Notes: a model not told the origin generated them from the sequence alone. A stretch of DNA of 64,000 bases from Aliarcobacter thereius LMG 24486 (GCF_004214815.1 NZ_CP035926.1:310001-374000), one strand, 5' to 3'. Shown: positions 15,881 to 25,710, counted from the first letter of the stretch. Numbers and translations: made by a program.

Positions 15881-17599
15881 TTGCTAGAACAGATAACAAA
15901 ATTCATAAATAATTTAAATAAAGTTCAGAAAATTGCAGTTTTTGGTGGAATAGGATTACTAGCAGCAATTATAATAGGTTTTTTACTTTTTACAACTTTA
16001 AAAAGTGAAGATAAGAAGTTGAATTTTATAATAGCTTCAAATCTTACACAAGCTGATGTTATGAGAGCTAGTGAAGAATTAGAAGCTGCTGGAATAGAAT
16101 TTATTATTACAGGAAGTGGAAGCAATCTTACACTTAAAACTTCGCAAGAGTTTGTTAATATTGCAAAAATAAAACTTGTAACTAGTGAAGCATCTACAAA
16201 CAAACATGTTGGTTGGGAGATTTTTGAGAAATCTACTATTGGAACAACAAATTTCGAAAACAAAGTTAAATATTTAAGAGCATTAGAAGGAGAACTTAGT
16301 AAAAGTTTGGAGGCACTTTCTAGTGTTTTAAAAGCGAATGTTAAAATTGCTATTCCAAAAGAGACTATTTTTACAGAAAAAAAAGCTGATACTACTGCAT
16401 CTGCTGTTATTACATTAAGACAAGGTTTATACTTAACACAAAAACAAATTGATGGTATTAAAAATTTTATAGCATCAGCTGTTTCTGAATTAAAAGTTGA
16501 AAATATTCAACTAATAGATAGTGATGGTAACTTATTAGAATTAAATGCAGATGATATAAATAATCAAAGATCAACAATTCAAACAAAATATAAAGAAAAA
16601 TTTGAAGAGGATTATGAAAAAAAGATTATAACTCTACTTGAACCTGTTGTTGGTTATGGAAGAGTTGTTGCAAAAGTAAATGTAAATTTAGACTTTGTAA
16701 GAAAAGATATAGAAGAAGAGATTTTTGCACCTCAAGGAACAGTAAGATCTCAGCAAGTTATTGAAAGTTCAAATAGTGCAACAGGTATGCCAGATGAAAT
16801 AGAAGTTGTAGGCGTTGATAATAATATTCAACCACCTCAAGTTGCAAATGAAGGAAATAAAGTATCTTCAGAAGGTGAAAGTTCTAATACAGTTACAAAC
16901 TATGAGATATCAAGAAAATTAATATCTCAAAAAGATGCAAACTTTACTAATATAAGAAGAGTTACAGCATCTGTTTCATTTGATTCTATGGTCTTAAAAG
17001 ATCACCCAAATAAAGAAGAGTTTTTGTCAAGTCTTGAATCATTGGTCGAAGATGCAATAGGTTATGATAAAAATAGAGGAGATAAAGTTTCTGTAAAAGA
17101 TTTTAAATTTGTTGGATTAAAATCATATAATGAAAATGGTGAACTAGTTGATGAATTTGGAAATGTTATTACTGATGCTTCAAAAACATATTTAAGTGCA
17201 TCAAATATTAAAGAAGTTTTAGATGAATATAAAGATTATATACAATATTTGATTGTTGGATTAATATTGTTTATATTTTATAGACGATTTGTTTCTAATA
17301 GTGAATTAGTAATTTTAGGAGAGGGTAAAAAAGAGGAATTAACAGTTGATGATGATGATTTAGTTAAAGATATGTTAGCAGGACTTGAAAATGAATTGGA
17401 TCAAAATACTGCTCAAGGGAGATTAAAAACTAAAGTAAAAAGTCAAATTCTAAATAATATTGATGGATTAGATGAAGAATCAGCAGCAAAATATGAAGTA
17501 TTCATTGAAGAGCTAGATAGAGAAATAAATAACAACCCAGCCGATATAGCAAGAATGATTGAGCTATTATTGAGTGAGGGAAATGTTAATTTTAAATAA
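15881..17599 (+). CDS. fliF: Flagellar MS-ring protein FliF
   Basis: 572 residues from TTG with TAGGATAA upstream. The N-terminal membrane segment is AVFGGIGLLAAIIIGFLLFT (about 19-38); ring-building motif domains follow, including the YscJ-like region (DVMRASEELEAAGIEF) and KYLRALEGELSKSLEAL. The C-terminal membrane segment is YIQYLIVGLILFIFY (about 453-467), and the cytoplasmic tail with DIARMIELLLSEG binds FliG. FliF forms the inner-membrane platform around the export gate. It heads the fliF-fliG-fliH block, the conserved order. Confidence 0.97.
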   Translation: MLEQITKFINNLNKVQKIAVFGGIGLLAAIIIGFLLFTTLKSEDKKLNFIIASNLTQADVMRASEELEAAGIEFIITGSGSNLTLKTSQEFVNIAKIKLVTSEASTNKHVGWEIFEKSTIGTTNFENKVKYLRALEGELSKSLEALSSVLKANVKIAIPKETIFTEKKADTTASAVITLRQGLYLTQKQIDGIKNFIASAVSELKVENIQLIDSDGNLLELNADDINNQRSTIQTKYKEKFEEDYEKKIITLLEPVVGYGRVVAKVNVNLDFVRKDIEEEIFAPQGTVRSQQVIESSNSATGMPDEIEVVGVDNNIQPPQVANEGNKVSSEGESSNTVTNYEISRKLISQKDANFTNIRRVTASVSFDSMVLKDHPNKEEFLSSLESLVEDAIGYDKNRGDKVSVKDFKFVGLKSYNENGELVDEFGNVITDASKTYLSASNIKEVLDEYKDYIQYLIVGLILFIFYRRFVSNSELVILGEGKKEELTVDDDDLVKDMLAGLENELDQNTAQGRLKTKVKSQILNNIDGLDEESAAKYEVFIEELDREINNNPADIARMIELLLSEGNVNFK

Positions 17600-17608
17600 G
17601 GATAAGGT

Positions 17609-18619
17609 ATGGCAATAAATGCATATAATGATATTGATATATTAAAAGGTATGTCAATGATAGAAAAAGTTGCTAGATTCTTTGTCCTTATTGGAGAAGA
17701 GTCAACAGTAAAAATTTTCCAATATTTAGAACAAGATTATGTTGAACAAATTTCAACAGCTATCACACAAATACAATCAATAAATAAAGAGGTTTCTTTA
17801 GCAATTTTAGAAGAGTTTCACTTATATACAAGAACAAAAGGATTTATTAGTTCAGGTGGGTATGATTTTGCTAAAGAGATTTTATATAAATCTATTGGTC
17901 AAGAAGCTGCTGATGAAGTTCTAGAAAAACTTTCAAGAATGAAACTTGCAAATCAAGCATTTTCTTATCTTGATGGTGTAAATCCAAAGCAGTTAAGTGA
18001 CTTTATCAAAGATGAATCACCACATACAATAGCAGTTATTTTATCTCATATGGATCCTTCAAAATCAGCAGATGTTTTAATGGAATTAGATGAAGAAACT
18101 AGAGTAAAAGTAAGTATTCAAATTGCTACAATAAAAGATGTTTCTCCTGATGTTGTAAGAACTATATCAGCAGTTTTAGAAAGAAAGTTAGAATCGTTAT
18201 TATCATCTATTGTTGATGTTGGTGGAGTTAAAGTTGTTGCTGATATGCTTAATAAAATGGGACCAAAAGCTATTGATATTCTGAAAAACATTAATGGTAT
18301 AGATACTTCACTTGCTAATAGAATAAAAGATAATATGTTTGTATTTGAAGATTTATTAGAATTAGATACAGAGTATATTATGAAGATTATTCAAGGTGTT
18401 GAATCAGCTGATATTGTTGTTGCTTTAAAAAATTCAACTGAAGAACAAATTGATAAGGTTACGAGTGCTATGTCTCAAAGGGTTAGAGATAGATTTAATG
18501 AAGAGTCTGAAATGCTTACTAAAGTTAAAATTAAAGATATTGAAGCTGCTCAAAGAAGAATGTTGGCTGTTGCTCAGAAATTAATAGATGATGGTGTTAT
18601 TGAAAGGGAGAATGGTTAA
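17609..18619 (+). CDS. fliG: Flagellar motor switch protein FliG
   Basis: 336 residues, normal length. SPHTIAVILSHMDPSKSADV (about 143-162) is the FliG middle-domain signature containing the 'EHPQ/ESPH' contact for FliM, and the C-terminal torque domain contains DIVVALKNSTEEQIDKV and RVRDRFNEESEM with the charged residues that face the stator. FliG sits on the MS ring and converts stator motion to rotation. It overlaps fliH by one base (TAATG). Confidence 0.97.
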   Translation: MAINAYNDIDILKGMSMIEKVARFFVLIGEESTVKIFQYLEQDYVEQISTAITQIQSINKEVSLAILEEFHLYTRTKGFISSGGYDFAKEILYKSIGQEAADEVLEKLSRMKLANQAFSYLDGVNPKQLSDFIKDESPHTIAVILSHMDPSKSADVLMELDEETRVKVSIQIATIKDVSPDVVRTISAVLERKLESLLSSIVDVGGVKVVADMLNKMGPKAIDILKNINGIDTSLANRIKDNMFVFEDLLELDTEYIMKIIQGVESADIVVALKNSTEEQIDKVTSAMSQRVRDRFNEESEMLTKVKIKDIEAAQRRMLAVAQKLIDDGVIERENG

Positions 18620-19353
18620 TGGCAGAAAGTATTTTTGCTAGTGCTAGAATTTTAAGTAATAGTGATAATGTTTCAAAATATGAACTTAGTGATTTCTCTA
18701 AGAAACTTAAGCAAGAAGATAAAAAACTTGAAGATAATATTGACGATTTCGAAGAGATAAAAGAACTAAAAGAAGATATAAAAACTAAAGAGATAGTTGT
18801 TCCACCAACTCCAATAATAGATAATAGTGAAGTTCTAAATAAAATTGAGCCAATATTCTCAGAATTTTCAAGTTTAGCTATAAAAATGGAACAAATTTCT
18901 CAAAAAATATTATCAATAGAGGGTGATATTGTTTCAAAAAATAAAGAGCTAGATTCTCAGGTTGTAAAAGCAATAAAAGATTTACAACAAAGTGCAGAGT
19001 TTTTTGAAAAAACGGTGAATCAAGTAGAGAACAAAATGCTAAAAACAGCAATAGGAATAGCAAAAAAGATTATTGCTATTGAGCTTGGAGAAAACTCTAC
19101 AAAAATTGCTAAACAGACTATAAAACAGCTTTTAGAAAAAGTTAAAAATGCAACAAAAGTAAAAATTCATTTAAATCCAAAAGATTATGTAATTTTAAAA
19201 AAAGAGCTAGAATTAGAAAATCACATTGAACTAATTGAAGATATAAATGTTGTTGCTGGTGGTGTTGTAATTGCAAGTAATATTGGAAATTATGATGGTA
19301 ATATTGAGGCAAAAATATCAACAATGCTTGAATCTTTGGATTTAATTATATAA
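18619..19353 (+). CDS. fliH: Flagellar assembly protein FliH
   Basis: 244 residues. The Glu/Lys-rich N-terminal half and coiled coil (residues about 20-120) lead into the conserved C-terminal FliH/HrpE domain: AIGIAKKIIAIELGEN, VKIHLNPKDYVILKKELELE and the ending VVAGGVVIASNIGNYDGNIE. FliH binds the FliI ATPase (gene at 38961-40268) and ties it to the C ring. Position after fliG is the usual one. No terminator follows, but a promoter-like box starts the next unit. Confidence 0.9.
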   Translation: MAESIFASARILSNSDNVSKYELSDFSKKLKQEDKKLEDNIDDFEEIKELKEDIKTKEIVVPPTPIIDNSEVLNKIEPIFSEFSSLAIKMEQISQKILSIEGDIVSKNKELDSQVVKAIKDLQQSAEFFEKTVNQVENKMLKTAIGIAKKIIAIELGENSTKIAKQTIKQLLEKVKNATKVKIHLNPKDYVILKKELELENHIELIEDINVVAGGVVIASNIGNYDGNIEAKISTMLESLDLII

Positions 19354-19367
19354 AAAAGTTTTTGTGA

Positions 19368-19373
19368 TATAAT
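19368..19373 (+). promoter_or_regulatory. Putative -10 box for fliN
   Basis: TATAAT in TTTGTGATATAATAATTTG, 29 bases before the fliN ATG, inside a 49-base gap. It would let the fliN-flgD-flgE genes be expressed apart from fliF-fliG-fliH. Confidence 0.5.
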
Positions 19374-19402
19374 AATTTGAAATTTTTTAACAAAGAATAA
19401 AA

Positions 19403-19690
19403 ATGGAAATTAGTGAAAGAGTTTATGATTTATTAGTAGATACAGAGATTGTTGTTGATGTAATGCTAGGATATACCAATATCTCAATTGGTGAGTTTTT
19501 AAAACTAAACGAAGGAGATATTATATCACTTCACAAACCAGCAGGTAGTGGTGGAGAAATTTATGTAAACTCTAGGATCATTGGAACAGGAGATATTATT
19601 GTTATTGATGAAAAACTAGCAGTTAGAGTTCAAGATGCTATGGATTCAGATAATGTTGTAAGATACTTTTTCGATGAACATATGATTTAA
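19403..19690 (+). CDS. fliN: Flagellar motor switch protein FliN
   Basis: 95 residues, essentially one SpoA (surface presentation of antigens) domain: TEIVVDVMLGYTNISIGEFL, LNEGDIISLHKPAGSGGEIY and the closing GDIIVIDEKLAVRV. FliN lines the bottom of the C ring with FliM and FliY and docks FliH. It is shorter than the E. coli protein because the N-terminal tail is missing, as in Helicobacter and Campylobacter. A second SpoA protein, FliY, is encoded at 28126-28986. Confidence 0.93.
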   Translation: MEISERVYDLLVDTEIVVDVMLGYTNISIGEFLKLNEGDIISLHKPAGSGGEIYVNSRIIGTGDIIVIDEKLAVRVQDAMDSDNVVRYFFDEHMI

Positions 19691-19699
19691 GGAGCAAAA

Positions 19700-20377
19700 A
19701 TGGCTGACGGATTATCAATAAATACAGGAACAGATAAATATGGAAACCAATATACGCAAAGTATAAGTAATGATCAACTAACAACAAATGACTTTTTAAA
19801 ACTAATGATTGAAGAGTTAAAACTTCAGGATCCAACAAAACCTATGGATTCTGCAAAAATGCTTTCAACTCAAATGCAAATGAGTACATTAAATGCAAAT
19901 ATGGAGATGATAAAATCTTTACAAGCTATTCAAACCGCATTTACACAATCTTCTCTTTCAACTGCTGTGGGAATTATTGGAAAAGATGTTGAAAATGGTT
20001 CTACAAATGCTGAAGGTGCACTAAAAGCATTTACAATAGAATCTATTGAAATGGTAGATGGTGAAATTATGGCTATTGGTAGAGAATGGCAATATTTATA
20101 CCAAGGAATTGCTCTTGAAGATGGGGAAGGTGGCTATAAATCAGCACAATATGATGAAGCTGGAAATCTTTATGATGAAAAAGGTGAAAAAACTGGACAA
20201 ACAATTGTTTTAGATGGTTTAGGAACACCAGCTGTTAAAGATGGAAAATTAGTTATAAAAGATGCTGATGGAAATGAAGTTGTAAACCATAACTATGTGC
20301 CAAGTGGTAAAAATACAATTATACTTTCACAAGAGAAAGTATCTATGCCATTCTCTTCAATTACGAGAATTTTCTAA
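19700..20377 (+). CDS. flgD: Flagellar hook-capping scaffold FlgD
   Basis: 225 residues. The N-terminal FlgD signature is NDFLKLMIEELKLQDPTKPM and DSAKMLSTQMQMSTL (about 28-62), the export and cap-assembly region; AVGIIGKDVE follows, then a less conserved beta-rich part that would be the cap domain. FlgD forms the cap at the tip of the growing hook and is removed when the hook is complete. It lies 9 bases after fliN and 15 bases before the first hook gene, the standard position. Confidence 0.93.
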   Translation: MADGLSINTGTDKYGNQYTQSISNDQLTTNDFLKLMIEELKLQDPTKPMDSAKMLSTQMQMSTLNANMEMIKSLQAIQTAFTQSSLSTAVGIIGKDVENGSTNAEGALKAFTIESIEMVDGEIMAIGREWQYLYQGIALEDGEGGYKSAQYDEAGNLYDEKGEKTGQTIVLDGLGTPAVKDGKLVIKDADGNEVVNHNYVPSGKNTIILSQEKVSMPFSSITRIF

Positions 20378-20392
20378 TTAAAAAGGATTAAT

Positions 20393-22468
20393 ATGATAGG
20401 AGCTTTATGGAATGGAGTATCTGGAATTTATCAACAAGATAAAGGAATCTCAACAGAAGCTAATAATATAAGTAATTCAAGTACTGTAGGACACAAAAAA
20501 GATGAAATACATTTTTCAGATTTGATGTATTCACAAGCAGGTATTGGAAAAGGGGTTCAAACTCAAAGTGTATCTAAAGTTTTTACTCAAGGACAAATTG
20601 TAGGAACTGGTTCAGGGATTGATGTAGCACTTGAAGGTAAAGGATTTTTTATAGTAAGAAATAGGGAAGATGACTCTATTGCTTATACAAGAGCTGGAAA
20701 TTTAGTTCAAGCAAAAGATGGATTTTTGGTAACTCAAGATAATTTTAAAATTCAAGGATTAGTTCCACAAAATATTGTTATAGATTCTTCAGATCCAACA
20801 AAACAAATTTTTACAGATGATTTCTCTAAAAATATGTTATCTACTTCTATTATAATTGATGGAGTTGTTCATAATATTAATACAAAAACTACTGATTATA
20901 GATATAGTTCAAAAACAGATAGTGATGATAAAAAAGGTGATAACTATAAAACTTCTGTTTCAAAGGGAAATGATGTAGATAAACTACAAAATAATTATCA
21001 AAATATAGTACAAGATTATATCAATAATAAAGACAAACCATCTCAAAAAAGACAAATTTCTGAAATAGATTTAAGTACAAACTTAAATAATCTAAATCCA
21101 ATAGGAAATGAAATAAGTATAAATCTTGATGGTAGAAATTACACTGTTACTTTTGATGAAGCAGATAAAGAAGATGCATTAAAAGAACTTAGTTATAAAA
21201 TTTCTCAGGCAAGTGGTTTTTCATCAACTTATAAAGATGGAATATTAACAATTGAACAAAGTGAAGCTTTAGGAAATGAATTTAAAGTAGAAGAGATTAA
21301 ACTAAATAATTCAAATCTTGAATTTACTTCAAATGATTATGAAATAATAAATAGTGATAATCCAGTTCCAACATCACAAAATAGTAAGATAGATTTTTCT
21401 AAAAAATTTGACAATATAAATAGTGAAGGAAATAAATTAACTATTACAATAGATGGAAAAACTTTTAGTGTAGAGTTTGATGCTAAAACAGGAATTAGTG
21501 AAGATGATATGAATAAACTTTATGAGTTTTTATCTGAAGAAGGAAGAGCTAAATATGGTTTAGCTCTTCCTTCTACAATTGCTACACAAGATGAGTTAGA
21601 TAATATCTTAGCAAATATTCCATCTCAAGCTACAATTGATGCTATGCCAACAACAACTGCTGCTGAAATTGCAGCAAAAAATCAAGCTCAAGCAGATAAA
21701 GATTCAAAAGAGTTGGCATATAATGAAGCAAGAAATAGAAAAGAAGAACAAACTTTAAATTATTTAAAAGCAGATACTATAGTTTCAGCATTAAAAGACT
21801 TAAGCGATAAAGTATCAAATTCTGCTGGATTTACAGCAAGTGTTAAAGATGGTGTTTTGGATGTATCAAGTTTAATTCCTGGAAAAGAGTTTAGTGTTTC
21901 TGAAGTTAGTGTAAATAAAGAGCAAGTTTTTAATATAGATACTATAAGTGCAAATAAAGGTTGGGGAATAGATACAGTTTATGCTGCAAGAGATGCTTTA
22001 AAAAGTGCAGTTGAAGCAGCAGAAGCTGAGTTCTTAGAGATTACAAATATCTTAGATTATAGTGATTTAGGAACTTATGGAGAGAGTGATATAAATATAA
22101 GATTAGATGTTTTAGGAATAGCTGATAAAAGTTTAGCAGATGTTACTATTAGTGATGATGGTTTTGTATATGTTACAAGTGGTACGAATAAATTTTTAGT
22201 TGGAAGATTAAGCACAGTTGGTTTTAGGAATGAACAAGGGCTTGAAGCAATCGGTGGAAATCTTTATAAAAAAACAGAGTATAGCGGAGAAGCTTTTAAT
22301 GCAGATAGTATGAATACAATAAGAGGTGGTTCTCTTGAAAGAGCAAATATCGATTATGGTACAGCTTTAACTCAACTTATGGTTTATCAAAAAGCTTTTG
22401 AGGCTAGTTCAAAATCTATTACAACATCAGATGAGTTTTTACAAACAGCAATTGAGATGAAAAGATAG
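20393..22468 (+). CDS. flgE: Flagellar hook protein FlgE, first copy
   Basis: 691 residues. N-terminal hook signature MIGALWNGVSGIYQQDKGIS with ANNISNSSTVGHKKDEIHFS; C-terminal SLERANIDYGTALTQLMVYQ and KSITTSDEFLQTAIEMK. The middle is a variable surface domain. It shares blocks with the next gene (IDAMPTTTAAEIAAKN versus IEIMPTSTEAERSLKD; LIPGKEFSVSEV versus LVPGKEFKITQV), so the two are ancient tandem duplicates. Its N-terminal core departs from the canonical NNIANVNTIGYK (here NNISNSSTVGHK), so this copy may be a hook-junction or specialised hook subunit. Which copy forms the main hook is not shown by sequence. Confidence 0.85.
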   Translation: MIGALWNGVSGIYQQDKGISTEANNISNSSTVGHKKDEIHFSDLMYSQAGIGKGVQTQSVSKVFTQGQIVGTGSGIDVALEGKGFFIVRNREDDSIAYTRAGNLVQAKDGFLVTQDNFKIQGLVPQNIVIDSSDPTKQIFTDDFSKNMLSTSIIIDGVVHNINTKTTDYRYSSKTDSDDKKGDNYKTSVSKGNDVDKLQNNYQNIVQDYINNKDKPSQKRQISEIDLSTNLNNLNPIGNEISINLDGRNYTVTFDEADKEDALKELSYKISQASGFSSTYKDGILTIEQSEALGNEFKVEEIKLNNSNLEFTSNDYEIINSDNPVPTSQNSKIDFSKKFDNINSEGNKLTITIDGKTFSVEFDAKTGISEDDMNKLYEFLSEEGRAKYGLALPSTIATQDELDNILANIPSQATIDAMPTTTAAEIAAKNQAQADKDSKELAYNEARNRKEEQTLNYLKADTIVSALKDLSDKVSNSAGFTASVKDGVLDVSSLIPGKEFSVSEVSVNKEQVFNIDTISANKGWGIDTVYAARDALKSAVEAAEAEFLEITNILDYSDLGTYGESDINIRLDVLGIADKSLADVTISDDGFVYVTSGTNKFLVGRLSTVGFRNEQGLEAIGGNLYKKTEYSGEAFNADSMNTIRGGSLERANIDYGTALTQLMVYQKAFEASSKSITTSDEFLQTAIEMKR

Positions 22469-22494
22469 AGTATAAACAAATTGTTTATACTTTT
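22469..22494 (+). terminator. Hairpin plus T-run after the first hook gene
   Basis: AGTATAAAC (22469-22477) pairs with GTTTATACT (22483-22491) around AAATT, followed by TTT. It begins right after the stop codon, so it may terminate or attenuate transcription before the second hook gene. Confidence 0.55.
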
Positions 22495-22516
22495 GTACAA
22501 AAAATTGTATAGAAGT

Positions 22517-22534
22517 ATGAACATTTATGTTCAT
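22517..22534 (+). repeat. Second inverted repeat between the hook genes
   Basis: ATGAACAT, spacer TT, ATGTTCAT: a perfect 8-base stem 24 bases before the second hook start. It could be a transcript structure or a protein-binding palindrome. Confidence 0.45.
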
Positions 22535-22558
22535 TTACCTTAAAACAAAGGATAGGAT

Positions 22559-25500
22559 ATGATAGGTGCATTATGGACTGGAATATCAGGATTATCAGCA
22601 CATCAAACTGCTTTAGACAATGAGTCAAATAATATTGCAAACGTAAATACGATTGGATATAAAGCTAGTAGAATCTCATTTGCAGATCAAATTTACCAAG
22701 GAAAGATTGGTAAAGGATCATATGTTCAAGATGCAGAGAAAGTATTTGTAACTGGTGGTTCAAAAATCACAGGTGTAGAATATGATGTGGCACTTCAAGG
22801 TGATGGATTTTTTACTGTTATTAATAAAAACACTCTAGGAACAGCTGAAACTTTTTATACAAGAGCTGGAAATCTTAGAATGGGACAAAGTGGAACATTA
22901 CAAAATGCAGATGGTTATGAAGTTCAAGGTTGGGCAATGAGTTCAATTGATCAAAAAAATGATGTAAAAACAACAAACCAAAATGCAAGTAGATTTACAG
23001 ATGTATATGTTAAAAATCTTGGTAATGGAATTATAAGACATAAAGATTATATTGAAACAATTGCAGCAAAAGCTACAAATTATAATGAAACTGCAAAATC
23101 AGATCCAGTTAGTGTATTTAGTGGAGCTGGTGGAAAAACAAAAGCAGCGAAATTAAAAGATATTGATTTAGCTTTATCAAACTATAATGAGTGGTTACAA
23201 AAATATAAAGATGATCCAAGTCTTCCATCAAAAGGATCAACTTCTCAAGTTTCACAAGCAAACTTTAAAACAGGAGTTCCACCAACTTCAATTATTGGAA
23301 AAGAGGGTGACTCTATTGAAATGGTTGTAAATGGAAACAGCTATACTCAAAAGTTTGTTGTTACAAAAACAACTCCTGCATGGAGAGATGAACTTTGGGA
23401 TGCACTACCAATGACACCTGTTGATGAAAGAGCTTTATATAATTTAAAAGATCCAGCATTAATAGAGATTATGCCAACTTCAACTGAAGCAGAAAGATCT
23501 CTTAAAGATCAAGAAATAGCAAAATATGATAAATTAGCAGGAAAGATAAATACATATAAAGCATTAGCAGATACTATTTCTAATAAGGAAGCAGGAGTTG
23601 TTGCATATATGGCAAAGGATAGAACAAATCCTACAAGTGATGTATTAAATCCAAATGGAATGTATGAACAAACAACAAATCTTGCTGATATGTTAAGAGG
23701 TGTTATTCAAATTAAATCATTAGTTCCAGGAAAAGAGTTTAAAATTACTCAAGTTGCTGAATATTCAGGAGAAAATGAAAAATTCTCTGTAAAAGGAACA
23801 TTCCAATCAACAGCAGTAGCAAGTTTAGGATCTGGAAAACAAGCTCTTGAAGAAGCAAGAGATGCATTATCAAGATTAGTAAATGGTAACCAAAGAAGTG
23901 TTTATACAACTCAAGATCTATATGGTGCAGCAAATAATAAAACTTTCTCATTTAGTATAAATGTATTTGATAAAGATTTAGGATATGTGATTCCTGTTCC
24001 AAATGATGGTGCAGTTCCTCCAAAAGCAGTACCAATTGAAATTGGAAATGTAAATACAGGAGATATTAATACAATAGTTGATGCTATTAACAATACAAGA
24101 ACTTCTTCAGGACCACAACTTGGAGATTATATTGTTGCAAAAAATATAAATGGAAATCTGGTTCTTGAAACAAATGAAGCAAATTATGATATAGAGTTTG
24201 ATGCAAAACTTGAAACAGATCCAACAGTAGATTTAAATGAGTTAGTAAATAATGCAGGATATACATATGATATAAAAGTAGGGAGTAACACTATTTCTAC
24301 TACATTTGCAACAACAACTCCAGTTGATAAAAATGCAATATATACAGCAATATCTACAAATGTTTCAGCATATAATGCGGCAAATCCAGGAAGAGAATTA
24401 GTTGTAAGTCCAATAAATAATGGAGTATTCACAATTAACTCAGCAGATGGTGAGAGAATCGAAGGAGATTTAAGAATAAATGTTGCTCCAACTCAGCCAA
24501 ATTTAGCAAATAATGCAAATAATGCTGTAACAAGTACAGTTATGGAACAAGGTGTTTATACTATTACTGCACCAGTTACAGATAATACAACTTATGGTGT
24601 TACTATAAATGGAACAACTTATTCATTTACAACAGGTACTGGATATACAGGAACAGAATCTGATGTTAGAAATAATATTTTAGCTCAAATCAAAAATGAT
24701 CCAGCTTTAAAAGATATAGTAAATGCAACTGCAAATGGAACAGGTGGAATTAGTATAAATCAAACAAGAGTGGTTGATAGTAGTAATACAGCAAAATCTT
24801 TAAATATAACACAAACAGGTGGAGCATATAATCAAACTCAAGCATATAATGAAGGTAATCCAGAAGTTCAAGTGTTTACAGTTGATTTTACAGGTGCTTC
24901 TAGATCTGAAATAATTTTAACTCTTGCAGGTTCAAATATTTCAATAAAAACAGAAGAGAATGAGACTCCAGCAACAGCTGCTACAAAACTTCAAGATGAA
25001 ATAAACAAAAATCCAAATCTAAGAAATAGATATGAGGTAGTTGTAAATGGTGCAGATATTGAAGTTAGAGAAAAAGCAGGAGTTACAGGATATACAGGAT
25101 TTGGTGGAAATGTTCCAAGTATTACATTTAAGGACCTTGAAGTTCCAGTTTGGGATTTAAAAGAAGGTTTTGTAGAAGTAAATAGTGAATATTCTGGAAG
25201 AAGAGGAGCAGGTGGTGAATTTATGGAAATTACAACTAGAGTTGATCAATCTTCTACTCAGGCTAGTCTACAATTAAGATTAGATGTTTTAAATATTTCA
25301 GATAGTAAATTTGGAGGATTTAAAGTTGATGATACTGGACTTGTAACAATCACTGAAGGTGGAGTTGAATATGCAGTAGGACAAGTTTCAATTGCAAGAT
25401 TTACAAACAATAGAGGACTTGAAGCTGTTGGAAATAATAACTTTAGAGCAACTCAAGATTCTGGAAATGTTATTTATAGTACAAATAATAACAATACAAA

Positions 25501-25654
25501 TGGAGTAAAAGGACAAGCTCTTGAGCTTAGTAAAGCAGATTTAAGTGAAAGCTTAGTAAATCTAATGGTATTTCAAAGAGCGTTTGAAGCAAATGCAAAG
25601 TCAATTACAACTTCTGATGAGCTTTTAAGTACATTAATTAATTTAAAAAGATAG
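22559..25654 (+). CDS. flgE: Flagellar hook protein FlgE, second, large copy
   Basis: 1031 residues, about twice a typical hook protein. The N-terminus MIGALWTGISGLSAHQTALD, NNIANVNTIGYKASRISFAD and the C-terminus ESLVNLMVFQRAFEANAKSI are canonical FlgE, so this is probably the main hook subunit. The extended centre (about residues 200-870) is Thr/Asn/Ala-rich and beta-like, with repeated patterns such as DNTTYGVTINGTTYSFTTGT and SRSEIILTLAGSNISIKTEE; it would form large outer domains, possibly antigenically variable or stabilising. Large hook proteins are known in Campylobacter. A strong hairpin follows the gene, consistent with the high transcript abundance a structural subunit needs. Confidence 0.92.
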   Translation: MIGALWTGISGLSAHQTALDNESNNIANVNTIGYKASRISFADQIYQGKIGKGSYVQDAEKVFVTGGSKITGVEYDVALQGDGFFTVINKNTLGTAETFYTRAGNLRMGQSGTLQNADGYEVQGWAMSSIDQKNDVKTTNQNASRFTDVYVKNLGNGIIRHKDYIETIAAKATNYNETAKSDPVSVFSGAGGKTKAAKLKDIDLALSNYNEWLQKYKDDPSLPSKGSTSQVSQANFKTGVPPTSIIGKEGDSIEMVVNGNSYTQKFVVTKTTPAWRDELWDALPMTPVDERALYNLKDPALIEIMPTSTEAERSLKDQEIAKYDKLAGKINTYKALADTISNKEAGVVAYMAKDRTNPTSDVLNPNGMYEQTTNLADMLRGVIQIKSLVPGKEFKITQVAEYSGENEKFSVKGTFQSTAVASLGSGKQALEEARDALSRLVNGNQRSVYTTQDLYGAANNKTFSFSINVFDKDLGYVIPVPNDGAVPPKAVPIEIGNVNTGDINTIVDAINNTRTSSGPQLGDYIVAKNINGNLVLETNEANYDIEFDAKLETDPTVDLNELVNNAGYTYDIKVGSNTISTTFATTTPVDKNAIYTAISTNVSAYNAANPGRELVVSPINNGVFTINSADGERIEGDLRINVAPTQPNLANNANNAVTSTVMEQGVYTITAPVTDNTTYGVTINGTTYSFTTGTGYTGTESDVRNNILAQIKNDPALKDIVNATANGTGGISINQTRVVDSSNTAKSLNITQTGGAYNQTQAYNEGNPEVQVFTVDFTGASRSEIILTLAGSNISIKTEENETPATAATKLQDEINKNPNLRNRYEVVVNGADIEVREKAGVTGYTGFGGNVPSITFKDLEVPVWDLKEGFVEVNSEYSGRRGAGGEFMEITTRVDQSSTQASLQLRLDVLNISDSKFGGFKVDDTGLVTITEGGVEYAVGQVSIARFTNNRGLEAVGNNNFRATQDSGNVIYSTNNNNTNGVKGQALELSKADLSESLVNLMVFQRAFEANAKSITTSDELLSTLINLKR

Positions 25655-25661
25655 ATAAATA

Positions 25662-25690
25662 TTTAAGCTAAGAGTAACTCTTAGCTTAAA
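25662..25690 (+). terminator. Perfect 13-base stem hairpin after the large hook gene
   Basis: TTTAAGCTAAGAG and CTCTTAGCTTAAA surround a TAA loop. It is followed by A/T-rich sequence rather than a long T-run. It could terminate, or stabilise the 3' end of the hook message while allowing read-through into the next genes. Confidence 0.6.
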
Positions 25691-25710
25691 ATTATAAATA
25701 GGAAGAAATT

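Noticed and set aside
20393-25654. Tandem flgE as an assembly artefact
   Set aside because: The two genes differ throughout in sequence and length, so a misassembled repeat is not plausible.
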